Of a stretch of 47,019 nucleotides of DNA, positions 36,368 to 43,837 are shown piece after piece; position 1 is the first letter of the stretch, and each line of letters opens with the position of its first letter. Location of the stretch: positions 1 to 47,019 of the forward strand of contig JAMONP010000017.1 of NCBI GenBank assembly GCA_027065695.1, read 5' to 3'. The translations under genes and the position numbers were made by a program. This stretch comes from Desulfuromonadales bacterium (GTDB lineage: Bacteria; Desulfobacterota; Desulfuromonadia; Desulfuromonadales; BM103). The notes beneath the pieces are model-generated. The model had not been told where the DNA came from, did not search any database, and worked only from the letters and a program-made list of their open reading frames with translations.

Positions 36368-37723
36368 CTATAGTAAATCCTTCAGTTTGCGGAACCCGCT
36401 CAACATTACCTCAGAAAGCGTATCGATTTCCTGCTTAGCCATGACCGTAGAAACAGCCGCTGAGCAAGTGTTGATCATCATGATACGATTGTCGAAGAGG
36501 TGATCAATCAGTACTTTTATAAGCTTGGCTTCATCGGGGTTTACATAGACCGAGCGGTAACCTCCTGAGACTTCAGGCTTGAGGTGAATCCGAAACATAG
36601 AACCAGCACCGGTTACGCAGGCCGGGATACCAGCAATCTGGATCGCCTCGGTAATCTGCTTGCGAGCTTGTTCCGCCAGTTGATTCACCTTCTTAATGGC
36701 TGTGTCATCAAACATTCTCATTGCTGTATAGCCTGCGACCATGGTCATTGGGTTCGCCGAGAAGGTTCCGCTCTGAGGAAAGAGGAGGTTTCCCTCCAAT
36801 GGATTCATAACATCCATCACATCTTTGCGACCGGCCAGAGCCCCGACCGGGAAGCCACCACCAATAATTTTCCCCAAGGCGGTCAAATCTGGAGTCATAT
36901 CGTAGTGTGCCTGGGCGCCACCGTAGCTGGAACGGAAGGTAATTACCTCGTCACAGACAAGCAGTACATTATGGTCGTGAGTCCACTTGCGCAGTGCACT
37001 AACGAACTCAGAAGTAGCAGGTAGCAACCCGATTCGGTGCGGCATAAGATCCACCAGAACGCAGGCTAGCACATCGGCATTTTTATCTAAAATTGCAATA
37101 GCCCGCTCTGGGTCATTGAAGGGAATCACTATTACGTCATTCAAAACCGAGGAAGGGGTGCCGTGTGCAACAGGAACGCTGGCGGGTTCTCGGGCATCCC
37201 CCCAATTTGAAGGATCGGCTGTCTGACTGACTTCAGCGAAGTCATAGAGGCCGTGGTAGGACCCTTCAACTTTGGCAATCTTTGGACGCCCGGTATATGC
37301 ACGAGCCGCTTTCAAACAAGTCATCACAGCTTCGGTGCCGGAGTTACAAAAACGTATCTTGTCAAAACCGACATTGCGATCACACATGAGTTCAGCGTAG
37401 TTTACTTCCACCTCTGTTGCCATCGCGAAAGCCGTACCCTTTTGCAACTGTTCTGTAAGAGCTGCAATGATGACAGGATGGGCATGGCCGTGGATTAATG
37501 CTGCCATGTTATTAGCAAAGTCTATCCGTTTTACCCCTTCGATATCGGTTACGTAACAGCCTTCACCCCGCTCCGCATAAGCAGGATGAGGCAGTCGTAA
37601 AATCGTGTTGCGGCTAACGCCGCCAGGCATAACTTTGCAAGCCCGTTGGTAAATATCCGCACTAGGAGAACATTTTGTCTGAATTACTTTGCTTTGCGGT
37701 GTCGTTATTTTTTTTTCGTCCAA
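36368..37723 (-). CDS. Class III aminotransferase, GSA-aminotransferase/beta-amino-acid-aminotransferase type
   Basis: The 451-residue protein is a fold-type I class III aminotransferase: CNSGTEAVMTCLKAARAYTG, GSYHGLYDFAE, VCDEVITFRSSYGG and the cofactor lysine K285 ([13 protein letters not shown]). It resembles beta-phenylalanine-type aminotransferases and glutamate-1-semialdehyde aminomutase. The true hemL lies at 40622, so this copy has another job. Where HemL reads EPIAGNMG, it reads DLMPHRIG, a marked active-site-region change. It lies 30 bases after the CoA-transferase genes. I infer conversion of a beta-amino acid to a 3-oxoacid that the CoA-transferase then activates. The start is TTG, and the N-terminus is about 20 residues longer than usual. 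Confidence 0.82.
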   Translation of the reverse strand: MDEKKITTPQSKVIQTKCSPSADIYQRACKVMPGGVSRNTILRLPHPAYAERGEGCYVTDIEGVKRIDFANNMAALIHGHAHPVIIAALTEQLQKGTAFAMATEVEVNYAELMCDRNVGFDKIRFCNSGTEAVMTCLKAARAYTGRPKIAKVEGSYHGLYDFAEVSQTADPSNWGDAREPASVPVAHGTPSSVLNDVIVIPFNDPERAIAILDKNADVLACVLVDLMPHRIGLLPATSEFVSALRKWTHDHNVLLVCDEVITFRSSYGGAQAHYDMTPDLTALGKIIGGGFPVGALAGRKDVMDVMNPLEGNLLFPQSGTFSANPMTMVAGYTAMRMFDDTAIKKVNQLAEQARKQITEAIQIAGIPACVTGAGSMFRIHLKPEVSGGYRSVYVNPDEAKLIKVLIDHLFDNRIMMINTCSAAVSTVMAKQEIDTLSEVMLSGFRKLKDLL

Positions 37724-37753
37724 AATGCGCCCCTATGGGTAGGACTATTAATT

Positions 37754-38428
37754 TCAGTCATTATATTGGTGATCGATCAGCAGCTTGCTACCGGTGCGCT
37801 CTTGAACATAATCGAAACTGATCCCAGGGGCCAGTTCCACAATTTTAAAGCCACCAGAAGTAACATCGATGACAGCCAAATTTGTGTAGATCCGGCTTAC
37901 CACCGCCTTGCCGGTCAACGGATAACTACAGAACTCGAGCAGCTTTGGATCACCAGTTTTGGTACAGTGCTGAGTAATAACGTAGATCGTCTTGATCCCG
38001 GCAACCAGGTCCATCGCCCCGCCCACGGCCGGAATGTCATCAGGTTCACCGGTCGACCAGTTAGCCAAATCTCCTTGTTTGGAGACCTGCATTGCTCCAA
38101 GAACGCAGATATCAATATGGTGTCCGCGGATCATCGCAAAACTGTCGGCATGATGAAAAAAGCACGCACCAGGGATAGCCGTCACCGCTTTTTTACCTGC
38201 ATTAATCAAGTCAGGATCGCTATTCTCAGAAGTGGGAGCAGGTCCCATGCCTAGTAAGCCATTTTCAGTATGATAGATTACTTCACGTCCTTCAGGGACG
38301 TACTGTGCCACCATCTCGGGGATACCGATTCCCAGGTTGACATAGGAGCCATCTGGGATATCCAGAGCAGTCCGCTTAGCCATCTCTTCACGTCTCCAAC
38401 CCAACTGCAGGTTGTTAGATGTCAACAT
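37754..38428 (-). CDS. 3-oxoacid CoA-transferase subunit B (3-oxoadipate type)
   Basis: The 224-residue protein matches subunit B of family I CoA-transferases: YVNLGIGIPEMVAQYVP, the catalytic glutamate E55 in ENGLLGMGP, DLINAGKKAVT, FFHHADSFAMIRGHHIDI and GDLANWSTG. The last words and DIPAVGGAMDL resemble PcaJ, the 3-oxoadipate:succinyl-CoA transferase subunit, more closely than ScoB. It moves CoA to a 3-oxoacid through a glutamyl-CoA intermediate. Its ATG overlaps the end of subunit A by 7 bases, so translation is coupled. Subunit assignment is sure; the acid used is not. Confidence 0.9.
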   Translation of the reverse strand: MLTSNNLQLGWRREEMAKRTALDIPDGSYVNLGIGIPEMVAQYVPEGREVIYHTENGLLGMGPAPTSENSDPDLINAGKKAVTAIPGACFFHHADSFAMIRGHHIDICVLGAMQVSKQGDLANWSTGEPDDIPAVGGAMDLVAGIKTIYVITQHCTKTGDPKLLEFCSYPLTGKAVVSRIYTNLAVIDVTSGGFKIVELAPGISFDYVQERTGSKLLIDHQYND

Positions 38429-39135
38429 GGATAGCTCATCCCTTCTGCAATAAGTTTCGATTCTTGAACAGGATCAGATATGGCAATCACCCGGTCTACA
38501 AAAATTCCGGGAGTAACAACTATCTCCGGGTCGATGGTGTCAACTTCGACCAATGTGCCAGTCTGAACGATCGTTTTTGTCGCCGCCATAGCCATGATCG
38601 GCGCAAAGTTTCGTGCCGTTTTGTTGTATGTCAGGTTGCCATAGCGATCTGCACACTTGCACTTGATTAGTGCGAAGTCAGCTTTCAATCCGTATTCCAT
38701 AACATGGTTACGGCCATTGAAGTGGCGGTGCTCTTTACCTGCAGCGAGAGGTGTATCGACTGAGGTGGCGGTAAAAAAAGCCGGGATGCCGGCCCCTCCG
38801 GCACGGATACGCTCCGCCAGAGTTCCCTGAGGAACCAATTCCAGCTCTATTTTCCCGTTGCGATAGAGCTTTGGGAATACCTTGGATCCAAGAGTGCGCG
38901 GATAAGAGCAGATCATTTTACTGACCTGTCCATTTTCTATCAGGGCGGCCAAACCAACATGGCCACTGCCAGTATTGTTGTTAATCACGGTCAGATCTTT
39001 GGCTCTCACGTCAATCAGAGCATGAATCAGCTCAATGGGACTACCCGCTTCACCAAAGCCACCTATCATGATTGTTGCACCATCGAAGACATCTGCTACC
39101 GCGGCCGTAAGTGAATCTATGCGCTTGTCAATCAT
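38422..39135 (-). CDS. 3-oxoacid CoA-transferase subunit A (3-oxoadipate type)
   Basis: The 237-residue protein is subunit A of a family I CoA-transferase: ATIMIGGFGEAGSPIELI, LTVINNNTGSG, ELELVPQGTLAERIRAGGAGIPAFFT, ADFALIKCKCADRYGNLTY and ARNFAPIMAMAA. It resembles PcaI. It is the first gene of the operon A-B-aminotransferase-TAXI. No aromatic-ring degradation genes are in the window, so the usual beta-ketoadipate pathway role is not supported locally. The ATG is directly preceded by GAGG, an unusually tight spacing. A palindrome-rich region lies upstream. Confidence 0.9.
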   Translation of the reverse strand: MIDKRIDSLTAAVADVFDGATIMIGGFGEAGSPIELIHALIDVRAKDLTVINNNTGSGHVGLAALIENGQVSKMICSYPRTLGSKVFPKLYRNGKIELELVPQGTLAERIRAGGAGIPAFFTATSVDTPLAAGKEHRHFNGRNHVMEYGLKADFALIKCKCADRYGNLTYNKTARNFAPIMAMAATKTIVQTGTLVEVDTIDPEIVVTPGIFVDRVIAISDPVQESKLIAEGMSYPC

Positions 39136-39176
39136 CCTCGTTGTGTCTCTTTCTGGAGGGTGCTCCTAGATGCACA

Positions 39177-39192
39177 ATTAGGTATATCTAAT
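39177..39192. promoter_or_regulatory. Short palindrome in the CoA-transferase leader
   Basis: ATTAGGTATATCTAAT is a near-perfect palindrome (arms ATTAG/CTAAT) 42 bases upstream of the subunit A start. It could be a regulator site or part of the -10 region; nothing decides this. Confidence 0.3.
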
Positions 39193-39217
39193 CACTCATG
39201 TTCTTCTCTATCTTGAC

Positions 39218-39240
39218 TTATGTTCGCAATGCGAACATAA
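39218..39240. promoter_or_regulatory. Perfect 23-bp palindrome, candidate IclR-family operator O1
   Basis: Arms TTATGTTCGCA and TGCGAACATAA are exactly inverted around a single central A. It lies between the divergent CoA-transferase operon and the PcaR/PcaU-type regulator gene. The TGTTCG half-site is like those of PcaR/PcaU-class regulators. It is the strongest candidate binding site in the window. Confidence 0.7.
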
Positions 39241-39255
39241 GTTCATTGTGCGTAC
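39241..39255. promoter_or_regulatory. Degenerate second operator O2
   Basis: GTTCATTGTGCGTAC follows O1 immediately and matches the core GTTCGCAATGCGAAC at 10 of 15 positions. Its centre is 19 bases from that of O1, about two helical turns. Tandem sites are common for this regulator class. It overlaps the palindrome TTGTG/CACAA (39246-39259). Confidence 0.4.
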
Positions 39256-39437
39256 ACAAAAATACCAAAGCCACGTTATGAATACAAGTTCTTATTTGTA
39301 TATTTATTGTGCAGTTCGAGTTTTATGCACCGCTAGAAGCGGCAGAAAATTGGATCCCACATTAATTAAATTGTTAAATCTTTGCGAAAACAATCCGGAA
39401 TGAAGACTCCAGGTTGTGTATATTCACTTCTCAGAGA

Positions 39438-39456
39438 CTCAAGCTTGAGATATAAT
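39438..39456 (+). promoter_or_regulatory. Palindrome and -10 box of the IclR-type regulator gene
   Basis: A perfect palindrome CTCAAGCTTGAG (39438-39449) is followed at once by TATAAT (39451-39456), 34 bases before the regulator start. No good -35 box is seen, as in promoters that need or are blocked by a regulator. A role in autoregulation is inference. Confidence 0.45.
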
Positions 39457-39489
39457 TTTTGTGATTAATACTGGTTTAGCGGAGAGCAC

Positions 39490-40260
39490 ATGTCATCATC
39501 CATGAATACAAAAGACTTTATAACGTCACTCGCCAGAGGTTTGAAAGTTATTCAATCCTTTGATAAAGAACACAGGAAAATAAGTCTTTCTCAGGTTGCT
39601 GCGAGAGCTGAACTGAACCGTGCTACTGCTCGTCGATTTCTCTTCACTCTAAAAGCATTGGGCTATGTCAACAGTGACGGAAAGTTGTTCTGGTTATCTC
39701 CTAAGGTGCTGGAATTAGGTTATTCTTATCTCATATCTCAACCTATTACAGATATTGTCCAATCCTTTGTCGACCAAGTCAGTTCACAGGTCGGGGAGTC
39801 CTGTTCGGTCTCTATTCTTGACGGTACGGAAGTAGTCTATATATCCCGTCGAATGACAAAACACATTATGAGTATTTCGCTGAATGTCGGAACTCGCTTA
39901 CCTGCTGTTGCAACTTCTATGGGGCGGGTACTGCTTGCTGATAAAAGCATCGAGGAATTGAATGTAATTTTGGAAAAAGTGCAATTTCAAAAATTCACAA
40001 AACACACTTTGACTGACGAGCAGGCCCTCAAGGATGAACTATTGAAAGTTCGGGATCAGGGTTATGCCATAGTCAGTGAAGAACTGGAACTAGGGCTAAG
40101 GTCAATAGCTGTGCCTATCTACAATAAATATGACCAGATAGTGGCATCAATCAATGTTGGCACCCAGGTAGCGAGAATCTCTGAGCAAGAGTTGACCAAA
40201 CGTATCCTGCCTTGCTTGCAAAATGCTGTAACAGAGATCAGGAAGGTCCTTTCAGTGTAG
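39490..40260 (+). CDS. IclR-family regulator of the PcaR/PcaU/PobR subgroup
   Basis: The 256-residue protein has an N-terminal winged helix-turn-helix (about 10-75, FITSLARGLKVIQSF, ISLSQVAARAELNRATARRF) and a C-terminal effector domain (about 85-250, VVYISRRMTKHIMSISLNVGTRLPA, TSMGRVLLA). The words SLARGL-VI-SF, RATARRFL-TL and MGRVLLA are those of the beta-ketoadipate-type regulators, which sense aromatic acids or 3-oxoadipate-like ligands. It is divergent from the CoA-transferase operon with palindromes between, so it probably controls that operon and itself. GCGGAGAG precedes the ATG. Confidence 0.9.
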   Translation: MSSSMNTKDFITSLARGLKVIQSFDKEHRKISLSQVAARAELNRATARRFLFTLKALGYVNSDGKLFWLSPKVLELGYSYLISQPITDIVQSFVDQVSSQVGESCSVSILDGTEVVYISRRMTKHIMSISLNVGTRLPAVATSMGRVLLADKSIEELNVILEKVQFQKFTKHTLTDEQALKDELLKVRDQGYAIVSEELELGLRSIAVPIYNKYDQIVASINVGTQVARISEQELTKRILPCLQNAVTEIRKVLSV

Positions 40261-40576
40261 ATTTAAGTCGCTATTCAGTAAAAAAAGTTCTTGACGGTGT
40301 CTCTTGTAAATTGATGAAAAACACCTCGTTATCGACACATCTCAACTACCTGAGTGAGGAGATTGATATGGGGGCTGTAGGCGATTTTGATGGTGAGTAT
40401 CTCCAGGTCTCATACCTTAGTGTGGTCGCTAAGTTCTAAGGTTCGATCAATCATTAGAGCGTCAATAAAGGCCGCTGCAGAGGGGAGAGCCGGACAGTTA
40501 TGGCGTAAGCCACGAAAAGCAAATCCCTATCATTTTACCGACACCACAAAGCAATGATAGGCACAGCGTAGATAAG
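40261..40576. other. Gene-free stretch with structured DNA
   Basis: No convincing gene is present. Near 40501 TGGC-GTAA-GCCA could form a GNRA-capped hairpin, and CCTATCATT (40526-40534) pairs perfectly with AATGATAGG (40553-40561). A short frame ending at 40439 has no recognisable product. The region lies downstream of the regulator gene; I cannot match it to a known RNA. Confidence 0.45.
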
Positions 40577-40615
40577 AGGAACCCAACTTCAGAACGAAGC
40601 CGGGCTCCTTTTACT
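40577..40615. terminator. Terminator between the regulator gene and hemL
   Basis: AGGAACCCAACTTC (40577-40590) and GAAGCCGGGCTCCT (40596-40609) form a 14-bp stem that is fully paired with G-U pairs in the minus-strand RNA and has A-C mismatches in the plus-strand RNA. TTTT follows on the plus side. It lies 13 bases past the hemL stop. Confidence 0.6.
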
Positions 40616-40621
40616 TTTTCA

Positions 40622-41905
40622 TCAAAGGGTTTTGAACGCCTTGTTCGCCGCCTCAATAGTTTTGTCGAGATCTTCTAGCGAGTGGGCAATGCTCATAAAT
40701 CCGGTCTCGTATTGCGACGGAGCCAGGTTGATTCCTTCATCAAGCATGCACCGGAAGAATCTGGCAAAAATCTCTGGCGTCTCCGCTTTAACGTCACTGA
40801 AGTTACAGACTTCTTCTGCCTGGAAATAGGTGCAGAACATACCCCCCACCCGCTGTAGTGAGGTTGGTACCTTAGCTTCTGTGGCTGCCTCTTGCAGGCC
40901 CTTGCAGAGGTAGGCGCTCTTGTCTTCGATGCCCTCATAAAAGCCGTCTTGTTTGAGAAGCTGCAAGGTAGCGATACCGGCGCTCATGGCCAACGGGTTG
41001 CCGGACAGCGTGCCAGCCTGGTAGACGCCACCTTCGGGCGAGAGGTAGTCCATGATCTCCCGTTTGCCGCCAAAGGCACCAACTGGCAGACCACCGCCGA
41101 TGATTTTGCCGAGTGTGACCAGGTCGCCACGGACACCAAAGCGTTCCTGGGCACCGCCATAGGCAACCCGGAAGCCAGTCATGACTTCATCAATAATCAA
41201 CACGATTCCCTGGTCGTCGCAGAGTTGCCGCAAGCCTTCAAGAAACCCTGGTTTGGGTGCTACACAGCCCATATTGCCGGCAATTGGCTCAAGGATGATG
41301 CAGGCGATTTCGCCGGGACTGGCAGCCACCATTGCCTTGGTTTCCTCAAGATCATTGTAGGTGGCCGTCAGGGTGTGCTTGGCAAAATCGGCCGGGACGC
41401 CGGAGGAGGTTGGTACGCCGAAAGTTGCCAGGCCGCTGCCGGCTTTCACCAGCAGAGAGTCGGCATGACCGTGATAGCAACCGTCGAATTTCAGGATCTT
41501 GTCACGGCCGGTGTAGCCGCGCGCGAGACGGATCGCGCTCATGGTCGCTTCGGTGCCGGAGGAAACCATGCGGATTTTTTCAATGTTCGGATAAGCCTCA
41601 CAGACCATTTCAGCCAGCTGTGTTTCACGAACAGTAGGAGCACCGAAAGAGGCTCCGGTTGCAGCTGTCTGCTGGATCGCCTCTACGACCTTCGGGTGGC
41701 AATGACCGAGGATCATTGGTCCCCAGGAACCGACATAATCAATATAGGCGTTGTCGTCAACGTCGAAAACTTTCGAACCGGAAGCGCGGGCGATAAAGAT
41801 CGGATCGCAGCCAACGGATTTGAATGCGCGGACCGGGCTGTTAACGCCGCCCGGAATAACTTGTTTGGCTTTAGCAAAGAGGTCGGAAGATTGCTGATGC
41901 TTCAT
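40622..41905 (-). CDS. hemL: Glutamate-1-semialdehyde 2,1-aminomutase
   Basis: The 427-residue protein carries the HemL words [75 protein letters not shown] and the cofactor-lysine loop [17 protein letters not shown]. It makes 5-aminolevulinate from glutamate-1-semialdehyde in the C5 haem pathway. The length is standard. AAGGAG precedes the ATG. It is monocistronic here, convergent with the regulator gene and divergent from rnf. It is a distant paralogue of the aminotransferase at 36368. Confidence 0.96.
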   Translation of the reverse strand: MKHQQSSDLFAKAKQVIPGGVNSPVRAFKSVGCDPIFIARASGSKVFDVDDNAYIDYVGSWGPMILGHCHPKVVEAIQQTAATGASFGAPTVRETQLAEMVCEAYPNIEKIRMVSSGTEATMSAIRLARGYTGRDKILKFDGCYHGHADSLLVKAGSGLATFGVPTSSGVPADFAKHTLTATYNDLEETKAMVAASPGEIACIILEPIAGNMGCVAPKPGFLEGLRQLCDDQGIVLIIDEVMTGFRVAYGGAQERFGVRGDLVTLGKIIGGGLPVGAFGGKREIMDYLSPEGGVYQAGTLSGNPLAMSAGIATLQLLKQDGFYEGIEDKSAYLCKGLQEAATEAKVPTSLQRVGGMFCTYFQAEEVCNFSDVKAETPEIFARFFRCMLDEGINLAPSQYETGFMSIAHSLEDLDKTIEAANKAFKTL

Positions 41906-42040
41906 GGTGGCTCCTTGGTTGCTTGAGTCGGTGTCGCTACACTACTAATGTGTCGGAAGTAATGTCCCTGATGACTTTCGTATTGCAGCCAGTCTGTTAG
42001 CATAGCCTCCGAGAGCTGTCAAGCTGCTGTCTGCTTGTTT

Positions 42041-42199
42041 TAGGAACCTGTTCGACAATCCATGCTCGGCTGCAAACCCAGCTGTTTGGCCCATATTTCA
42101 GTTCCTTTTCGACCAATAGTTATTACTCTCAAGCGAGCCAAAATCTGTTCACAAACTTCTGGGTTTTCGTTTCGACCCTTATTGTCGGACAGGCTCCTA
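42041..42199 (-). repeat. 159-bp long-hairpin repeat element, copy 2
   Basis: Ends TAGGAACCTGTTCGACAAT (42041) and ATTGTCGGACAGGCTCCTA (42181-42199) are inverted with two mismatches. Read on the minus strand it aligns end to end with copy 1 at 19042-19206, including the near-identical core TATTGGTCGAAAAG and ATATGGGCCAAACAG. It lacks 6 bases of the central loop. It lies in the hemL-rnfA intergenic region; outside it and the rnf promoter this gap (41906-42374) shows nothing else. Confidence 0.75.
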
Positions 42200-42314
42200 A
42201 GCTTGGTCTGGCGCTCTGGTCTTCGACTACAACCTTGATCTTCTGCTAATCAGTTAGGAACTTGTTTGGTCATCATTTTTGAAATGAAACTGAAAGAATT
42301 TCATCGTATTGCGT

Positions 42315-42343
42315 TTGACATTGACCAATATCTGATTTATAAC
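42315..42343 (+). promoter_or_regulatory. Sigma-70 promoter of the rnf operon
   Basis: A perfect TTGACA (42315-42320) and TATAAC (42338-42343) are exactly 17 bases apart, 31 bases before rnfA. An inverted pair TGAAAT/ATTTCA (42280-42285, 42298-42303) lies just upstream and could be a regulator site. Confidence 0.7.
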
Positions 42344-42374
42344 CGCTGGTCTGACCAATTCTCAGGTAGGGTAC

Positions 42375-42956
42375 ATGGCTGAACTATTACTCATTCTGGT
42401 AAGCGCCATTTTCGTCAACAACTTCGTGTTGGCGCGTTTCCTCGGTATCTGTCCGTTCCTGGGTGTTTCCAAGAAAGTGGAAACTGCTCTGGGAATGGGG
42501 ATGGCCGTGACTTTTGTCATGACTGTGGCCACGGTGGTGACTTGGTTTGTCCAGTACTTTGTTCTGATCCCCTTCGGTATCGAATATCTGCAGACGATTG
42601 CTTTTATCCTGGTGATCGCTTCACTGGTACAGCTGGTGGAAATGGTGATCCAGAAGGTAAGCCCGGTGCTCTATCAGTCGCTGGGGATTTTCCTGCCACT
42701 GATTACGACCAACTGTGCGGTTCTTGGCCTGGCAGTTCTCAATATCCAGAAGGATTACACTTTTCTGGAGGGGGTTGTATTTGCCATTGGTGCTGCGCTC
42801 GGCTTTACCCTGGCTCTGGTTCTTTTTGCCGGTTTGCGTGAACGACTTGAACTCAGTGCGGTGCCGCAGAGTTTTCGTGGTACCGCAATCGCCCTGGTGA
42901 CGGCTGGTCTGTTGTCGCTTGCCTTTATGGGTTTTGCCGGAATGGTTAAAGGATGA
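42375..42956 (+). CDS. rnfA: Rnf electron transport complex subunit A
   Basis: The 193-residue integral membrane protein has six hydrophobic helices and the RnfA/NqrE words [35 protein letters not shown] cut by helices, [13 protein letters not shown] and [12 protein letters not shown]. The two half-channel cysteines in ICPF and TNCAV are present; in the complex they bind an intramembrane iron-sulfur cluster with RnfE. It opens the rnfABCDG operon behind a consensus promoter; rnfB follows after 10 bases. AGGTAGGG precedes the ATG. Confidence 0.96.
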   Translation: MAELLLILVSAIFVNNFVLARFLGICPFLGVSKKVETALGMGMAVTFVMTVATVVTWFVQYFVLIPFGIEYLQTIAFILVIASLVQLVEMVIQKVSPVLYQSLGIFLPLITTNCAVLGLAVLNIQKDYTFLEGVVFAIGAALGFTLALVLFAGLRERLELSAVPQSFRGTAIALVTAGLLSLAFMGFAGMVKG

Positions 42957-42966
42957 TGGTTGACTT

Positions 42967-43809
42967 ATGCTCGCGTCTATACTGAGCCTTGGCGGTATCG
43001 GCCTGTTTGCTGCCGTTACACTTGGCTTTGCTGCTAAAAAGTTTGCCGTTGAAGTCGATCCACGTGAGATGGCTGCCCTTGAGGTCCTGCCTGGGGCCAA
43101 TTGCGGTGCCTGTGGCTTCCCTGGTTGCGCCGGTTATGCCAAGGCCCTGGTGGCTGGCACGATTGACTTAAACCAGTGCCCTCCGGGTGGGGCCGATGTC
43201 GTGACGAAATTGGCTCATATCCTCGGTGTCGAGGCCTCGGCAACCGCCCGGCAGATTGCTGTGGTCCTCTGCCAGGGTGATAACCGTAAGGCGCAGCTCA
43301 AGTACCGTTACCTGGGGTTGGAGGACTGCACAGCGGCACAACGTATTGCCGATGGCCCGAAAACCTGCCCAGGAGGTTGTCTGGGCCTCGGTTCCTGTCA
43401 GCGAATCTGTCCCTTTGATGCCATTGAAATGACTGCTGATGGCCTGGCAGTCATCAGTCGTGAGAACTGCACCGGCTGTCGCAAATGTGTTGCCGTTTGT
43501 CCACGCGATGTCATCCACATGACACCCTATGAGTCCGGGGTCCATGTACTTTGTAATAGTCATGACAAAGGTGCCGTAGTGCGCAAGTATTGCCAGGTTG
43601 GTTGTATCGGTTGCAACATCTGCAAAAAAACAGTTCCTGACTCCTATAAAATAGAGAATTTCCTTGCTGAAGTTATTTACGAGCAAGATACCGAGGCGGG
43701 CGAGGCGATTGCCAAATGTCCGACTAAATGCATCATGGATTTTAACGTGGGGTATCCGGATGGCAGCAGCTACTTGCCTGCTGTTGCAGACAAACCGCAT
43801 GCGGCCTGA
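42967..43809 (+). CDS. rnfB: Rnf complex iron-sulfur subunit B
   Basis: The 280-residue protein has one N-terminal membrane helix (about 2-20), the four-Cys domain NCGACGFPGCAGYA with a further C near residue 67, and then several ferredoxin-type motifs (CLGLGSCQRICPFDAI, CTGCRKCVAVCP, CIGCNICKKTVP, CPTKCIM). RnfB takes electrons from reduced ferredoxin and passes them into the membrane complex. The third and fourth ferredoxin motifs are split by an insertion, as in other deltaproteobacterial RnfB. It lies between rnfA and rnfC. Confidence 0.95.
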   Translation: MLASILSLGGIGLFAAVTLGFAAKKFAVEVDPREMAALEVLPGANCGACGFPGCAGYAKALVAGTIDLNQCPPGGADVVTKLAHILGVEASATARQIAVVLCQGDNRKAQLKYRYLGLEDCTAAQRIADGPKTCPGGCLGLGSCQRICPFDAIEMTADGLAVISRENCTGCRKCVAVCPRDVIHMTPYESGVHVLCNSHDKGAVVRKYCQVGCIGCNICKKTVPDSYKIENFLAEVIYEQDTEAGEAIAKCPTKCIMDFNVGYPDGSSYLPAVADKPHAA

Positions 43810-43837
43810 TTTCGGTGCGCAAAGTTGATTTACTGAG

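Noticed and set aside
40314-40439. Small plus-strand frame after the IclR-type gene (MKNTSLSTHLNYLSEE...)
   Set aside because: About 41 codons, no recognised family and no clear ribosome binding site for the full frame; possibly a remnant, but not supportable as a gene.
40440-40560. Glycine or cyclic-di-GMP riboswitch
   Set aside because: Some words look similar, but the conserved CTCAGGCAAAAGGAC (glycine) and ordered GEMM core are missing, and it is not upstream of a gene on that strand.
40892-41926. Long open frame of 344 codons opposite hemL
   Set aside because: Antisense shadow of hemL produced by its GC-rich codon pattern.
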